Under the pieces are notes generated by a model that was not told where the DNA came from, did not search any database, and was given only the letters and a program-made list of their open reading frames with translations. From positions 1-18,394 of the forward strand of contig CAYJEV010000027.1 in assembly GCA_964369265.1 (NCBI GenBank): DNA of 18,394 nt. Reading direction: 5' to 3'. Shown here piece after piece: positions 7,730-14,990 of the stretch. Both the position numbers and the translations under genes were made by a program. This DNA is from DAMCAP01 sp964369265 (GTDB taxonomy: Bacteria > Bacillota > Clostridia > Oscillospirales > Ruminococcaceae). Position 1 is the stretch's first letter, and every line of letters starts with the position of its first letter.

Positions 7730-9396
7730 TAAAATAGTCCTAGTATCTTTCCGTCTTCAGTTAAATCAATAGCCTCGGCGGAAGGCTTCTTTGGAAGTCC
7801 TGGCATTATCATAACGTCGCCAGTTAAAACAACTATAAATCCTGCTCCGCTAGATAGTCTAACTTCGCTTACATTTATGTCAAATCCCTTTGGACGACCT
7901 AATAACTCTGGGTTATCGGATAATGAGTATTGAGTTTTAGCCATACAGATAGGAAGCTTATCTCTGCCAATTTCCTCAATAGACTTAATAGCCTTTTGAG
8001 CAGAAGCTGAGAAGTTTACATTATCTGCGCCATAAATGTTCTTAGCTATAGCTTCAACCTTCTCCTTAATGCTTAGATTTACATCATAAAGCACCTTGAA
8101 GTTGCTTTCCTTCTTGCAAGCAGCAACAACTTTTCTAGCTAGATCAACTGCGCCCTCGCCGCCCTTAGCAAAATGCTCGCATAGGGAGAACTCAACATTT
8201 AGGTTTGAGCAGATTTCTCTTAATGCTTCAATTTCAGCGTCTGTATCAGAGCCAAAACGGTTAATAGCAACTACAACAGGAACGCCAAACTTTCTCATGT
8301 TCTCAACGTGAGTTGCAAGGTTTACACTACCAGCCTTTAAAGCTTCAACGCTCTCTGCGCCTAGATCAGCCTTTTTAACTCCGCCATTATATTTAAGAGC
8401 TCTAATTGTTGCAACAATTACAACACAAGATGGGTTTAATCCACCATAACGGCACTTAATGTCCATAAATTTCTCAGCGCCTAAGTCTGAACCGAAGCCA
8501 GCCTCAGTCACAAGATAATCAGCAAGCTTTAAGCCTAGCTTTGTAGCTCTCATAGAGTTACAACCATGAGCAATATTTGCAAATGGACCACCATGCATTA
8601 GAGCTGGTGTGTTCTCTAGAGTTTGAACCATATTTGGCTTAATAGCCTCTTTTAGAAGAGCTGCCATTGCGCCATGAACGTTTAGCTCTTTAGCGTAAAC
8701 AGGCTTGTTGTCGTATGTATATGCAATTAGGATATTGCCTAGTCTTTCTTTTAGGTCTGCTGCATCGTTAGCTAGGCAAAGGATAGCCATAACCTCAGAA
8801 GCAACTGTGATTTGGAAGCTATCTTCTCTAACCACACCATTACCTTTACCGCCCATACCAATTACAACTTTACGAAGCGCTCTATCATTCATATCTAGGC
8901 ATCTCTTAAAGATGATTCTTCTTGGATCAATGCCAATAACATTGCCTTGTTGTAGGTGGTTATCTATAATTGCACAAAGCAGGTTGTTTGCAGAAGTGAT
9001 AGCGTGCATATCTCCTGTGAAGTGAAGGTTGATGTCCTCCATTGGCACTACTTGAGAATATCCGCCGCCAGCAGCTCCGCCTTTAACACCAAACACTGGG
9101 CCTAAAGAAGGTTCTCTTAAAGCTATCATAGCTTTCTTTCCCTCTTTGCAAAGCGCCATACCAAGACCAACAGTTGTTGTTGTCTTTCCTTCGCCAGCTG
9201 GTGTTGGGTTAATCGCTGTTACCAAAACAAGTTTTCCATCTTCATTGGATTTAACACGCTCAATTAGCTCATCAGAAAGTTTCGCCTTATATTTACCATA
9301 TAATTCCAGTTCATCAGCAGCTATTCCTAAGCCTGCTGCAACCTCTGTGATTGGGTTCATTTTTGCCTCTTGTGCAATCTGAATATCAGTTAGCAT
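7729..9396 (-). CDS. fhs: Formate--tetrahydrofolate ligase
   Basis: Fhs joins formate to tetrahydrofolate using ATP to give 10-formyl-THF, for purine and fMet-tRNA synthesis and, in acetogens, the methyl branch of the Wood-Ljungdahl pathway. The 555 residues match the normal length. TPAGEGKTTTTVGLG (65-79) is the P-loop, REPSLGPVFGVKGGAAGGGY and the downstream NRFGSDTDAE are family-typical, and the end MIMPGLPKKPSAEAIDL is characteristic. A strong AAGGAGG lies before the ATG. No other Wood-Ljungdahl genes are in the window, so an acetogenic role cannot be claimed. It heads the minus-strand cluster. Confidence 0.98.
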   Translation of the reverse strand: MLTDIQIAQEAKMNPITEVAAGLGIAADELELYGKYKAKLSDELIERVKSNEDGKLVLVTAINPTPAGEGKTTTTVGLGMALCKEGKKAMIALREPSLGPVFGVKGGAAGGGYSQVVPMEDINLHFTGDMHAITSANNLLCAIIDNHLQQGNVIGIDPRRIIFKRCLDMNDRALRKVVIGMGGKGNGVVREDSFQITVASEVMAILCLANDAADLKERLGNILIAYTYDNKPVYAKELNVHGAMAALLKEAIKPNMVQTLENTPALMHGGPFANIAHGCNSMRATKLGLKLADYLVTEAGFGSDLGAEKFMDIKCRYGGLNPSCVVIVATIRALKYNGGVKKADLGAESVEALKAGSVNLATHVENMRKFGVPVVVAINRFGSDTDAEIEALREICSNLNVEFSLCEHFAKGGEGAVDLARKVVAACKKESNFKVLYDVNLSIKEKVEAIAKNIYGADNVNFSASAQKAIKSIEEIGRDKLPICMAKTQYSLSDNPELLGRPKGFDINVSEVRLSSGAGFIVVLTGDVMIMPGLPKKPSAEAIDLTEDGKILGLF

Positions 9397-9466
9397 TTTA
9401 GATCCTCCTTGAATTGTTAAAAGTATTGCTTAAAATAAAAATATATGATATTCTAAGCTAATAACT

Positions 9467-9495
9467 ATTATAACACTATATTAAATAAATTTCTA
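9467..9495 (-). promoter_or_regulatory. Promoter upstream of fhs
   Basis: On the minus strand there is a perfect TATAAT at 9472-9467 preceded by TGT (extended -10), and TAGAAA 17 bases upstream (four of six matches to TTGACA). Transcription would start about 65 bases before the fhs ATG. The promoter is divergent from the rodA promoter, with only a few bases between their -35 elements. Confidence 0.6.
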
Positions 9496-9499
9496 CATC

Positions 9500-9528
9500 T
9501 TGCGGAAAAAACATTATTATAATATAAT
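9500..9528 (+). promoter_or_regulatory. Promoter upstream of rodA
   Basis: TTGCGG at 9500-9505 and a perfect TATAAT at 9523-9528 are separated by 17 bases. A second TATAAT at 9533-9538 could be an alternative -10. The distance to the rodA start is about 40 bases, enough for the AGGAGG site at 9564-9569. Confidence 0.6.
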
Positions 9529-9574
9529 GAGATATAATAGGTTAAATTCACTAAAACACGTTTAGGAGGTTATC

Positions 9575-10702
9575 TTGAAAATCGCAAAAAATATTTTTAG
9601 CTATCTGCGTTCAATAGATTTAGCATTATCTTTAATATGCTTAATAATGTCAGGGATTTCTGTCATTTTAATATACGGCATTTATGATGCCGGCTTCACA
9701 GACCTAATAAGAGAAAGGCAGATATTAGTCCAAATCATCGCTAGCTTGCTTGGGGTTGCTGGAGCTGTTGTTATTTCGCTTTTTGATTATAGAGAGCTTT
9801 CGGATTTATGGAAGCTATATATACCAGCGGGCATCTTTTTTATGGTGTTAACTTATTTCATAGGCGTTCAGCCATATGCAGGAGTTGATGATAGAGCTTG
9901 GCTTAACATCCCATTTGTTGGACTAACCTTCCAGCCCTCTGAAATTCTAAAGCTCGCTTTCATTCTTTCTTTTGCTCTGCATTTAGAAAAGGTTGGAGAA
10001 AAATTAAATCAGCCCTACATACTAGCAAGGCTGATTGTTCATGGGGCTGTTCCAACTATTTTAATTCTGCTTCAAGGCGATGATGGTTCTGCTCTTGTAA
10101 TGGCTTCAATTTTTGTTATAATGATATTCGCTGCTGGACTTTCATGGAAATATATTGCGCTTGCAGTTGTTGGTGCAATTATTGTTGCTCCTATTTACTG
10201 GTACACACTAAGCCCAGGAAAGCAACTAAGAATCTTAACGGTATTTAACCCAGATCTTGACCCAATAGGCTATGGCTATCAACAAAGACTAGGAACAATA
10301 GCTATAGGGGCTGGCGAAACCTTTGGAACAGGCATATTTTATGACAGCCACTACTATGTCCCTAAAATGCATAACGATTTCATCTTTTCATTTTTAGGTG
10401 AATCTTTTGGATTTATTGGAACGGCTCTGTTTTTATTTTTGCTATCTGCGTTTTTGTTTCTAATCCTTAAAACTGCCTACACTGCTAAAGATGTGCTTGG
10501 TAGATATATCTGCATTGGTGTGTTTGCTGTTATGGCTATACAAACGCTAATAAATGTTGGCATGTGCCTTACTTTAATGCCTGTTATTGGAGTTACTCTG
10601 CCTCTTCTTTCAGCTGGCGGAACTTCAGTTACTATGACATATCTCGCAATTGGGCTTGTACTTTCAGTGCATAGGCATAGCAATCAAAATTTATTCATTT
10701 AA
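9575..10702 (+). CDS. rodA: SEDS-family peptidoglycan glycosyltransferase, RodA type
   Basis: SEDS proteins (RodA/FtsW/SpoVE) polymerise lipid II into glycan in the membrane, with a class B PBP as partner. The 375-residue product is very hydrophobic, with about ten predicted helices. It shows DDRAWLNIPF (105-114), FQPSEILKLA, GDDGSALVM in place of the common GD.GTA, and the loop DLDPIGYGYQQ containing the family's conserved acidic residue. MHNDFIFSFLGESFGFIG and the C-terminal LPLLSAGGTS follow. The start codon is TTG, chosen because AGGAGG lies six bases upstream. MHNDFIF fits RodA better than FtsW, but the subfamily call is by pattern. No mreBCD or pbp2 gene is adjacent. Confidence 0.85.
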   Translation: MKIAKNIFSYLRSIDLALSLICLIMSGISVILIYGIYDAGFTDLIRERQILVQIIASLLGVAGAVVISLFDYRELSDLWKLYIPAGIFFMVLTYFIGVQPYAGVDDRAWLNIPFVGLTFQPSEILKLAFILSFALHLEKVGEKLNQPYILARLIVHGAVPTILILLQGDDGSALVMASIFVIMIFAAGLSWKYIALAVVGAIIVAPIYWYTLSPGKQLRILTVFNPDLDPIGYGYQQRLGTIAIGAGETFGTGIFYDSHYYVPKMHNDFIFSFLGESFGFIGTALFLFLLSAFLFLILKTAYTAKDVLGRYICIGVFAVMAIQTLINVGMCLTLMPVIGVTLPLLSAGGTSVTMTYLAIGLVLSVHRHSNQNLFI

Positions 10703-10708
10703 TATTAT

Positions 10709-10728
10709 AAGGGAGGATCTCCTCCCTT
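10709..10728 (+). terminator. Hairpin just after rodA
   Basis: AAGGGAGGA and TCCTCCCTT form a perfect nine-base inverted repeat with a two-base centre, six bases after the rodA stop. It is stable and GC-rich, but only TTTG-type sequence follows rather than a T-run. It is therefore a weak terminator or a 3'-end stabiliser. Confidence 0.45.
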
Positions 10729-10820
10729 TGATATAAAACACATCTTACTGAAAGGGGTGATTTCAAAAACTGCATATTGAGTTTAATTAAGAAAGGGAGT
10801 GTTAACAGAAATATTGATGT

Positions 10821-10960
10821 TTAAAAAAGCGCCAGCACCCAAACTTGGGTTGACGAGGTGGAGGAAGTATCGAAAATTCGGCGGATGTCCTCCTGCTGTT
10901 TGTCTACAGCAAGAAGCAGACAAAACCTTTGGCAACAAAGCGACAAATTCTGCTTTATAG
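10821..10960 (+). ncRNA. glmS glucosamine-6-phosphate-activated ribozyme (riboswitch)
   Basis: The sequence matches the glmS ribozyme core. GCGCC at 10829-10833 marks the expected scission site between A10828 and G10829. A hairpin follows (ACCCAA 10837-10842 / TTGGGT 10845-10850), then TTGACGAGG at 10850-10858. GGAGGA (10860-10865) pairs with TCCTCC (10888-10893) around the conserved segment TATCGAAAATTCGGCGGAT. Two further stems are TGCTGT/ACAGCA (10894-10899/10906-10911) and AAGCAGA/TCTGCTT (10914-10920/10949-10955). It lies in the glmS leader, as expected. In this family GlcN6P acts as a cofactor for self-cleavage, and the cleaved mRNA is degraded, giving product feedback on glmS. Confidence 0.96.
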
Positions 10961-10968
10961 GCAAAAAA

Positions 10969-10998
10969 TTGACAATCAAGCTTACAAAACGTTAAAAT
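10969..10998 (+). promoter_or_regulatory. Candidate internal promoter between the glmS ribozyme and glmS
   Basis: A perfect TTGACA at 10969-10974 is followed after 18 bases by TAAAAT at 10993-10998 (five of six matches to TATAAT). It begins nine bases after the last recognisable ribozyme stem region. A transcript from here would start near 11005 and lack the ribozyme. The local DNA is AT-rich, so chance is possible, but the -35 is perfect. Confidence 0.45.
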
Positions 10999-11045
10999 AC
11001 AAGCTGATTATACAATTTGTAAAATAAATATAATATATAAGTATC

Positions 11046-11077
11046 TATTAAACCTTATAGCACTTTAAGGTTTAATA
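11046..11077 (+). other. 12-base inverted repeat in the glmS leader
   Basis: TATTAAACCTTA (11046-11057) and TAAGGTTTAATA (11066-11077) are perfect arms around an eight-base loop, 43 bases before the glmS start. No T-run follows on either strand. It could be an RNA hairpin controlling stability or initiation, an operator for the candidate internal promoter, or a fold without function. Confidence 0.4.
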
Positions 11078-11120
11078 ACATTGTAATAAAAATAAAACTA
11101 AGTGCTAGATGGAGAAATAT

Positions 11121-12923
11121 ATGTGCGGAATAATTGGTTATCAAGGAAGGGCAGAAGCTAGAGATATTATACTAACTGCGTTAACAAACTTAGAATATAG
11201 AGGATATGACTCTGCTGGAATTGCAATTTTAAAAGATGGAAATGTCAAAACCATCAAGGAAAAGGGCAGACTAGATGAGCTAAAAAAGCTAGTGTATAGC
11301 GAGGACAACAGCTCTAATTGCGGCATTGGTCACACAAGATGGGCAACTCACGGACCCCCAAGCCAGCTTAACTCCCATCCTCACACACAAGGAAATGTAA
11401 CCCTTGTACATAATGGTATAATTGAAAATTATAGCGAAATTAAAGGAGAGCTATCAAAAAAAGGCTATAGCTTTCAGTCTGCAACCGATACAGAAGTTGC
11501 TGCCGCTTTAATCGATAGTCTATACACAAACTGCCCACTAAAAGCTATAAAAGAAGCGACAGAGATTATTGAAGGGGCATATGCTTTCGCTATTATGTTC
11601 CATCACCTACCTAACAGGATATTCGCTATTAGAAAAGGCAGCCCTCTTATAGCCGCAAAAGATAGTAGCGGAGCTTATGTTGCTTCTGACCTGCCAGCGA
11701 TTTTAGAGTACACAAACGAATACACTTTAATTGAAGAGCATGAAATTGTTCTTATCAAAGATGGTGAACTGTCATTTTTTGATATTGAGCTTAATGCAAT
11801 TCAAAAGGAATTTAAAACAGCCAACTGGACTTTAGATGCCGCAAAAAAAGATGGCTACGACTATTTCATGCTAAAAGAAATTGCCGAACAACCACGAGCT
11901 ATTATAAACACTCTTTCGCCTAGAATTAAAGATGGCATTCCTCATTTTGAAAGCGAACTGCCAGCTAATTTTATTAAAAATGCAAAGAGAATTATAATAA
12001 CAGCTTGCGGCTCTGCTTATTATGCTGGCGCTGCTGCAAAGGGAATTTTAGAGAGCTTTTTAAACATACCAGTTGAGCTTGATATAGCTTCAGAATTTAG
12101 ATATAGAAAGCCTATTCTTTGCGATGGCGATATAGGCATTATAATTTCGCAATCAGGCGAAACAGCAGACAGCCTAGCTGCACTGCGACTATTTAAAGAA
12201 AAGAACATCCCTGTTATGTCAATAGTTAATGTTGTTGGCTCTTCTATCGCAAGAGAAGCAGACTACACTCTTTACACATACGCTGGCCCTGAAATAGCTG
12301 TTGCAACCACTAAGGCATACACAGTTCAGCTTGCCCTACTATCACTAATGGCAATTGGCGCTTCAAATATCAGCGACGATGAAAAGAAGAGGCTAACAAG
12401 CGCTTTAATGGGAATGAGCGATATTGTTGGAGCTATTGAAAAAGACAAACAAAAATTCATTGATGTCGCAGAGAGCATCAAAGATTCAAAGGACTTATTT
12501 TATATTGGCAGAGGTCAGGACTATGCTGTATCTCTTGAAGGCTCTCTAAAGCTAAAAGAGATAGCCTATATCCATTCAGAAGCATATGCTGCTGGAGAGC
12601 TAAAGCATGGCACACTTAGCCTTGTAACAGAGGGAGTGCCTGTCATTGCTATCTCGACTGTTAAAGAGCTAATGCACAAAACTTTAAGCAACATTCAAGA
12701 AGTTAGGGCAAGGGGCGGAGTTGTAACTCTAATCACAACTGAAGATATGCCTTTGGTTGAAAATCCAGCTGACTGCGTTGTCACTGTTCCTAGTTGCGAA
12801 GAGATATTTGCGCCAATAGCCGCTGCTGTTGCAAGCCAGCTAATAGCTGCCTACACAGCAATTAAGCTTGGAAATGATATTGATAAGCCACGAAACCTAG
12901 CAAAATCTGTTACAGTAGAATAA
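11121..12923 (+). CDS. glmS: Glutamine--fructose-6-phosphate aminotransferase (isomerizing) GlmS
   Basis: GlmS makes glucosamine-6-phosphate from fructose-6-phosphate and glutamine, the first committed step to UDP-GlcNAc. I start at the ATG at 11121 because the class II amidotransferase needs an N-terminal Cys after Met removal (MCGIIGYQG, Cys2), and GGAG lies about eight bases upstream. An in-frame ATG at 11109 would bury the Cys and overlaps that site. The glutaminase domain shows NLEYRGYDSAG (23-33), GHTRWATHG (70-78) and LVHNGIIENY (95-104). Two SIS domains follow with ISQSGETADS, ELKHGTLSLV and the C-terminal DKPRNLAKSVTVE. Length is 600 residues, as usual. Expression should be under the upstream GlcN6P ribozyme. 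Confidence 0.98.
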   Translation: MCGIIGYQGRAEARDIILTALTNLEYRGYDSAGIAILKDGNVKTIKEKGRLDELKKLVYSEDNSSNCGIGHTRWATHGPPSQLNSHPHTQGNVTLVHNGIIENYSEIKGELSKKGYSFQSATDTEVAAALIDSLYTNCPLKAIKEATEIIEGAYAFAIMFHHLPNRIFAIRKGSPLIAAKDSSGAYVASDLPAILEYTNEYTLIEEHEIVLIKDGELSFFDIELNAIQKEFKTANWTLDAAKKDGYDYFMLKEIAEQPRAIINTLSPRIKDGIPHFESELPANFIKNAKRIIITACGSAYYAGAAAKGILESFLNIPVELDIASEFRYRKPILCDGDIGIIISQSGETADSLAALRLFKEKNIPVMSIVNVVGSSIAREADYTLYTYAGPEIAVATTKAYTVQLALLSLMAIGASNISDDEKKRLTSALMGMSDIVGAIEKDKQKFIDVAESIKDSKDLFYIGRGQDYAVSLEGSLKLKEIAYIHSEAYAAGELKHGTLSLVTEGVPVIAISTVKELMHKTLSNIQEVRARGGVVTLITTEDMPLVENPADCVVTVPSCEEIFAPIAAAVASQLIAAYTAIKLGNDIDKPRNLAKSVTVE

Positions 12924-12964
12924 AGTTAAAAATGAAGAGTGAAAAGTGAATGTATCGCTTCACT
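12924..12964. repeat. Fragment of a dispersed non-coding repeat
   Basis: The 19 bases at 12924-12942 match the reverse complement of 16338-16356 at 17 of 19 positions, and both copies are followed a little further on by TCGCTT. A small hairpin (AGTGAA 12945-12950 / TTCACT 12959-12964) is embedded. It lies just after the glmS stop and before dusB. The element resembles short AGTGAA-rich intergenic repeats I recall from clostridial genomes. Confidence 0.4.
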
Positions 12965-13002
12965 ATTCCGACTTAGGGTATATAAAAAGGATTGGGCACA
13001 TT

Positions 13003-13959
13003 ATGAAATTAGGAAACATTGTTCTCGCCACTGGTGCATCTGTTGCACCTATGGCTGGAGTTGCTGATAAAGCTTTTAGAGAATTATGCTATGGATACGG
13101 AGCTGTTATGGCAACTGGAGAGATGGCGAGCGCAAAGGGAATTTCGCTTGGCAGCGAAAAAAGCAAAGAACTGCTAGAAAAAGACAGCTACTCACCATTT
13201 GGTGTACAGCTTTTTGGGGATGACCCTAATGTTATTGCAACTGCCACTAAAATCGCAGAGCAGTATTCTCCAGATTTTATTGATTTAAATATGGGTTGCC
13301 CAGCTCCAAAGATAGTCGGCGGAGGGGGCGGAAGCGCTTTAATGAAAACTCCTAAGCTAGCTGAGTCAATAATAAAAAGCCTTGTTTCCTCAACAGAACT
13401 GCCTGTGACTGTTAAGATAAGGCTTGGCTGGGATCAAGATAGCAAAAATGCTGTTGAGATAGCTAAAATTGTTGAAGCTAGTGGAGCTGTTGCTGTTGGT
13501 GTTCATGGCAGAACCAGAGTGCAGATGTATGCTCCACCAGTTGACTTAACTGGCATAAAGGAAGTAAAACAAGCTGTTAGCATTCCTGTTATAGGCAATG
13601 GCGACATTACAACTCCAGAGCTAGCCAAAGAAATGCTTGAGTTTACAGGCTGCGATTTGGTGATGGTTGGGAGAGGAGCTTTAGGCAAGCCTTGGCTTTT
13701 CTCGCAAATCAAAGACTATCTCGAAACTGGAAGCTATCAAGCCGAACCAGAGCTTGAAGAGCGCATAACAGTAATGAAGAGGCACATGGAGCTTTTAGTC
13801 GGCTACAAGGGCGAGAAAATCGGCTTTAGAGAAGCAAGAAAGCATATAGCTTGGTATTTAACAGGCTTTAGAGGAGCAGCACAACTTAGAAAGATGTGTG
13901 GCGGAATTAGTAGCTTTGAAGATATTGAGCTAATATATCAAGAAGTGAGAAAACTATAA
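13003..13959 (+). CDS. dusB: tRNA-dihydrouridine synthase, DusB type
   Basis: Dus enzymes are FMN- and NADPH-dependent and reduce specific uridines of tRNA to dihydrouridine. The 318-residue product starts MKLGNIVL and shows APMAGVADKAFR (15-26), DLNMGCPAPKIVGGGGG with catalytic-type Cys99, VKIRLGW (137-143), GVHGRTRVQMYA (166-177), IGNGDI (197-202) and MVGRGALGKPWLF (221-233). I prefer the ATG at 13003, where homologues start. The GTG at 12946 would extend into a non-coding repeat. AAGGA lies about 11 bases upstream of the ATG, a poor spacing, so the start is not certain. DusB is the usual Firmicutes type, but substrate uridines cannot be read from the sequence. Confidence 0.92.
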   Translation: MKLGNIVLATGASVAPMAGVADKAFRELCYGYGAVMATGEMASAKGISLGSEKSKELLEKDSYSPFGVQLFGDDPNVIATATKIAEQYSPDFIDLNMGCPAPKIVGGGGGSALMKTPKLAESIIKSLVSSTELPVTVKIRLGWDQDSKNAVEIAKIVEASGAVAVGVHGRTRVQMYAPPVDLTGIKEVKQAVSIPVIGNGDITTPELAKEMLEFTGCDLVMVGRGALGKPWLFSQIKDYLETGSYQAEPELEERITVMKRHMELLVGYKGEKIGFREARKHIAWYLTGFRGAAQLRKMCGGISSFEDIELIYQEVRKL

Positions 13960-13963
13960 AACA

Positions 13964-13999
13964 AAAAGCTAACTTCAATTTCAAACGAAGTTAGCTTTT
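13964..13999. terminator. Bidirectional intrinsic terminator between dusB and the unknown gene
   Basis: Perfect 13-base arms AAAAGCTAACTTC (13964-13976) and GAAGTTAGCTTTT (13987-13999) enclose a ten-base loop, with a T-run on the plus strand and, from the AAAA, on the minus strand too. It ends dusB transcripts and those of the convergent gene at 13998-14501, whose TAA stop shares its edge. Confidence 0.9.
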
Positions 14000-14501
14000 A
14001 TTCATTGAGCAATTTAAAGACTTTTTCGAGGATTTCTCCCATCTTATGATAGTACCTATACTCTTCCATTAGCTCTATTTCATCAGTTTTTGTATACTTG
14101 CCTATCAAACTATTTGTGATGGCATTTGCTTGCCCGCTCTCATGCATATTTGCTTTACCAGACAACACGCTTATTCCTGTGTAATACACAGAAACTTTTG
14201 TTTGTTTATTTGTATATCTAGATTCAATAACTACCTTAAAATAATCTGAAGAATGATATGCATTGCTGATAACCAAACAATCTTCTAGTTTTTTGCTAAA
14301 GAATTTTTTATACTGAATTTTATTTCGAGAATATATAACAGGAACTCCAAGCTTTGGCAAGCCATTATTTCCGTTTGATAAGGCATGTTGTATATCATCA
14401 AGTGTGTGTTTTCCATTTATAACAGTATGTGGATTTAATTCAGTTAAGTCCCAATCTGTTATTTCTTTCCTATGGGATAAACCTTCATATCCATATAACA
14501 T
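13998..14501 (-). CDS. Hypothetical protein, divergent from an Xre regulator
   Basis: I do not recognise this 167-residue protein. It has no signal peptide or membrane helix. The N-terminal half contains GLSHRKEITDWDLTELNPHT and a LDDIQHALSNGNNGLPKLG stretch. The middle (about 85-120) looks like beta strands rich in Tyr, Ser and Val, and the end (about 140-167) looks helical. No nuclease, HExxH peptidase or kinase motif is visible. I start at the ATG at 14501 because AGAGGTGA precedes it at good spacing. A GTG at 14510 lies within that site. It has its own strong promoter and a terminator, and faces a small Xre protein that may repress it. An accessory or phage-derived origin is possible but unproven. 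Confidence 0.7.
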   Translation of the reverse strand: MLYGYEGLSHRKEITDWDLTELNPHTVINGKHTLDDIQHALSNGNNGLPKLGVPVIYSRNKIQYKKFFSKKLEDCLVISNAYHSSDYFKVVIESRYTNKQTKVSVYYTGISVLSGKANMHESGQANAITNSLIGKYTKTDEIELMEEYRYYHKMGEILEKVFKLLNE

Positions 14502-14549
14502 TTCTCTCACCTCTAATCGCTACATAACACATCGTTTAAGACAAATTGT

Positions 14550-14566
14550 GAAAATGTTCATTTTTC
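14550..14566. promoter_or_regulatory. Possible operator between the unknown gene and xre
   Basis: GAAAATG (14550-14556) and CATTTTTC (14559-14566) form an imperfect inverted repeat just downstream of the minus-strand -10 box, where a bound repressor would block transcription of the unknown gene. This is inferred only from position and symmetry in AT-rich DNA. Confidence 0.25.
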
Positions 14567-14572
14567 ATTTAA

Positions 14573-14601
14573 ATTATAACATATTATTTGCATTTGGTCA
14601 A
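14573..14601 (-). promoter_or_regulatory. Strong promoter for the unknown gene at 13998-14501
   Basis: TTGACC (14601-14596) and a perfect TATAAT (14578-14573) with a TG extension are separated by 17 bases on the minus strand. It is the best promoter match in the window. The predicted start is about 65 bases before the ATG. Confidence 0.8.
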
Positions 14602-14621
14602 TTGAAAACATCTGCTTGGTA

Positions 14622-14650
14622 TTGAAATAAATTTCTAGTTATCGTACACT
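14622..14650 (+). promoter_or_regulatory. Candidate promoter for the Xre regulator
   Basis: TTGAAA (14622-14627) and TACACT (14645-14650) are separated by 17 bases, with five and four of six consensus matches. TATATT at 14650-14655 is an alternative -10. The predicted start is close to the ATG at 14670, leaving a very short leader that still contains AGAGGTGG. Confidence 0.4.
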
Positions 14651-14669
14651 ATATTTAAGAGGTGGTTTG

Positions 14670-14969
14670 ATGATTTCCAGCAGAATTACATTTTTAAGAG
14701 AACATAACAAGTTGACCCAATCGGCGCTTGCTAAAATACTAGGTATAACACGCTCAAGCGTTAATGCTTGGGAGATGGGTATTTCTGTTCCTTCTCCTCA
14801 ATATATTGTCGAACTATCAAAATATTTCGGAGTGTCGACAGATTACTTATTAGGAGTAACACAAACAGCAACAATCGATGTTGAAGGATTAACCGACGAT
14901 GACCTAGAAATTTTGTATCAACTTACACAACATCTTAAAAATAAGAACAAAGGGCTAACTTTCAAATAG
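14670..14969 (+). CDS. Xre-family helix-turn-helix transcriptional regulator
   Basis: The 99-residue protein opens with a Cro/cI-type HTH: ITFLREHNKLTQSALAKILG then ITRSSVNAWEMG, with the LSKYFGVSTDYLLG segment typical of HTH_3 proteins ending near residue 61. The remaining residues form a short acidic then basic helix (TDDDLEILYQLTQHLKNKNK), probably for dimerisation. I use the ATG at 14670, four bases after AGAGGTGG. The TTG just before it is less likely. It is divergent from the unknown gene and likely controls both promoters. Its stop codon lies in the loop of the terminator. Confidence 0.9.
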   Translation: MISSRITFLREHNKLTQSALAKILGITRSSVNAWEMGISVPSPQYIVELSKYFGVSTDYLLGVTQTATIDVEGLTDDDLEILYQLTQHLKNKNKGLTFK

Positions 14970-14985
14970 TGAAAGTTAGCCTTTT
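14949..14985. terminator. Bidirectional terminator between xre and the acidic-protein gene
   Basis: Arms 14949-14963 and 14971-14985 pair over 15 bases with one G-T, core GGCTAACTTTC/GAAAGTTAGCC, followed by TTTT on the plus strand and CTTTG on the minus strand. The xre TAG lies in the seven-base loop. The core is similar to that of the terminator at 13964-13999, and an alternative hairpin overlaps it. Confidence 0.85.
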
Positions 14986-14990
14986 CACTA

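Noticed and set aside
10817..10960. An open frame of 47 codons (ATG at 10817, TAG at 10958-10960) runs through the whole glmS ribozyme.
   Set aside because: The sequence is fully explained by the conserved ribozyme, there is no well-placed ribosome-binding site, and an open frame of this length arises easily by chance.
12946..13002. GTG-started extension of dusB by 19 codons.
   Set aside because: It lies in a non-coding repeat fragment and is not found in the usual Dus N-terminus.
13998..14969. A classical HicAB, RelBE or ImmA-type toxin-antitoxin pair.
   Set aside because: The genes are divergent rather than in tandem, and the unknown protein has none of the motifs of those toxins (no HExxH, no small RNase-fold signature that I can see).
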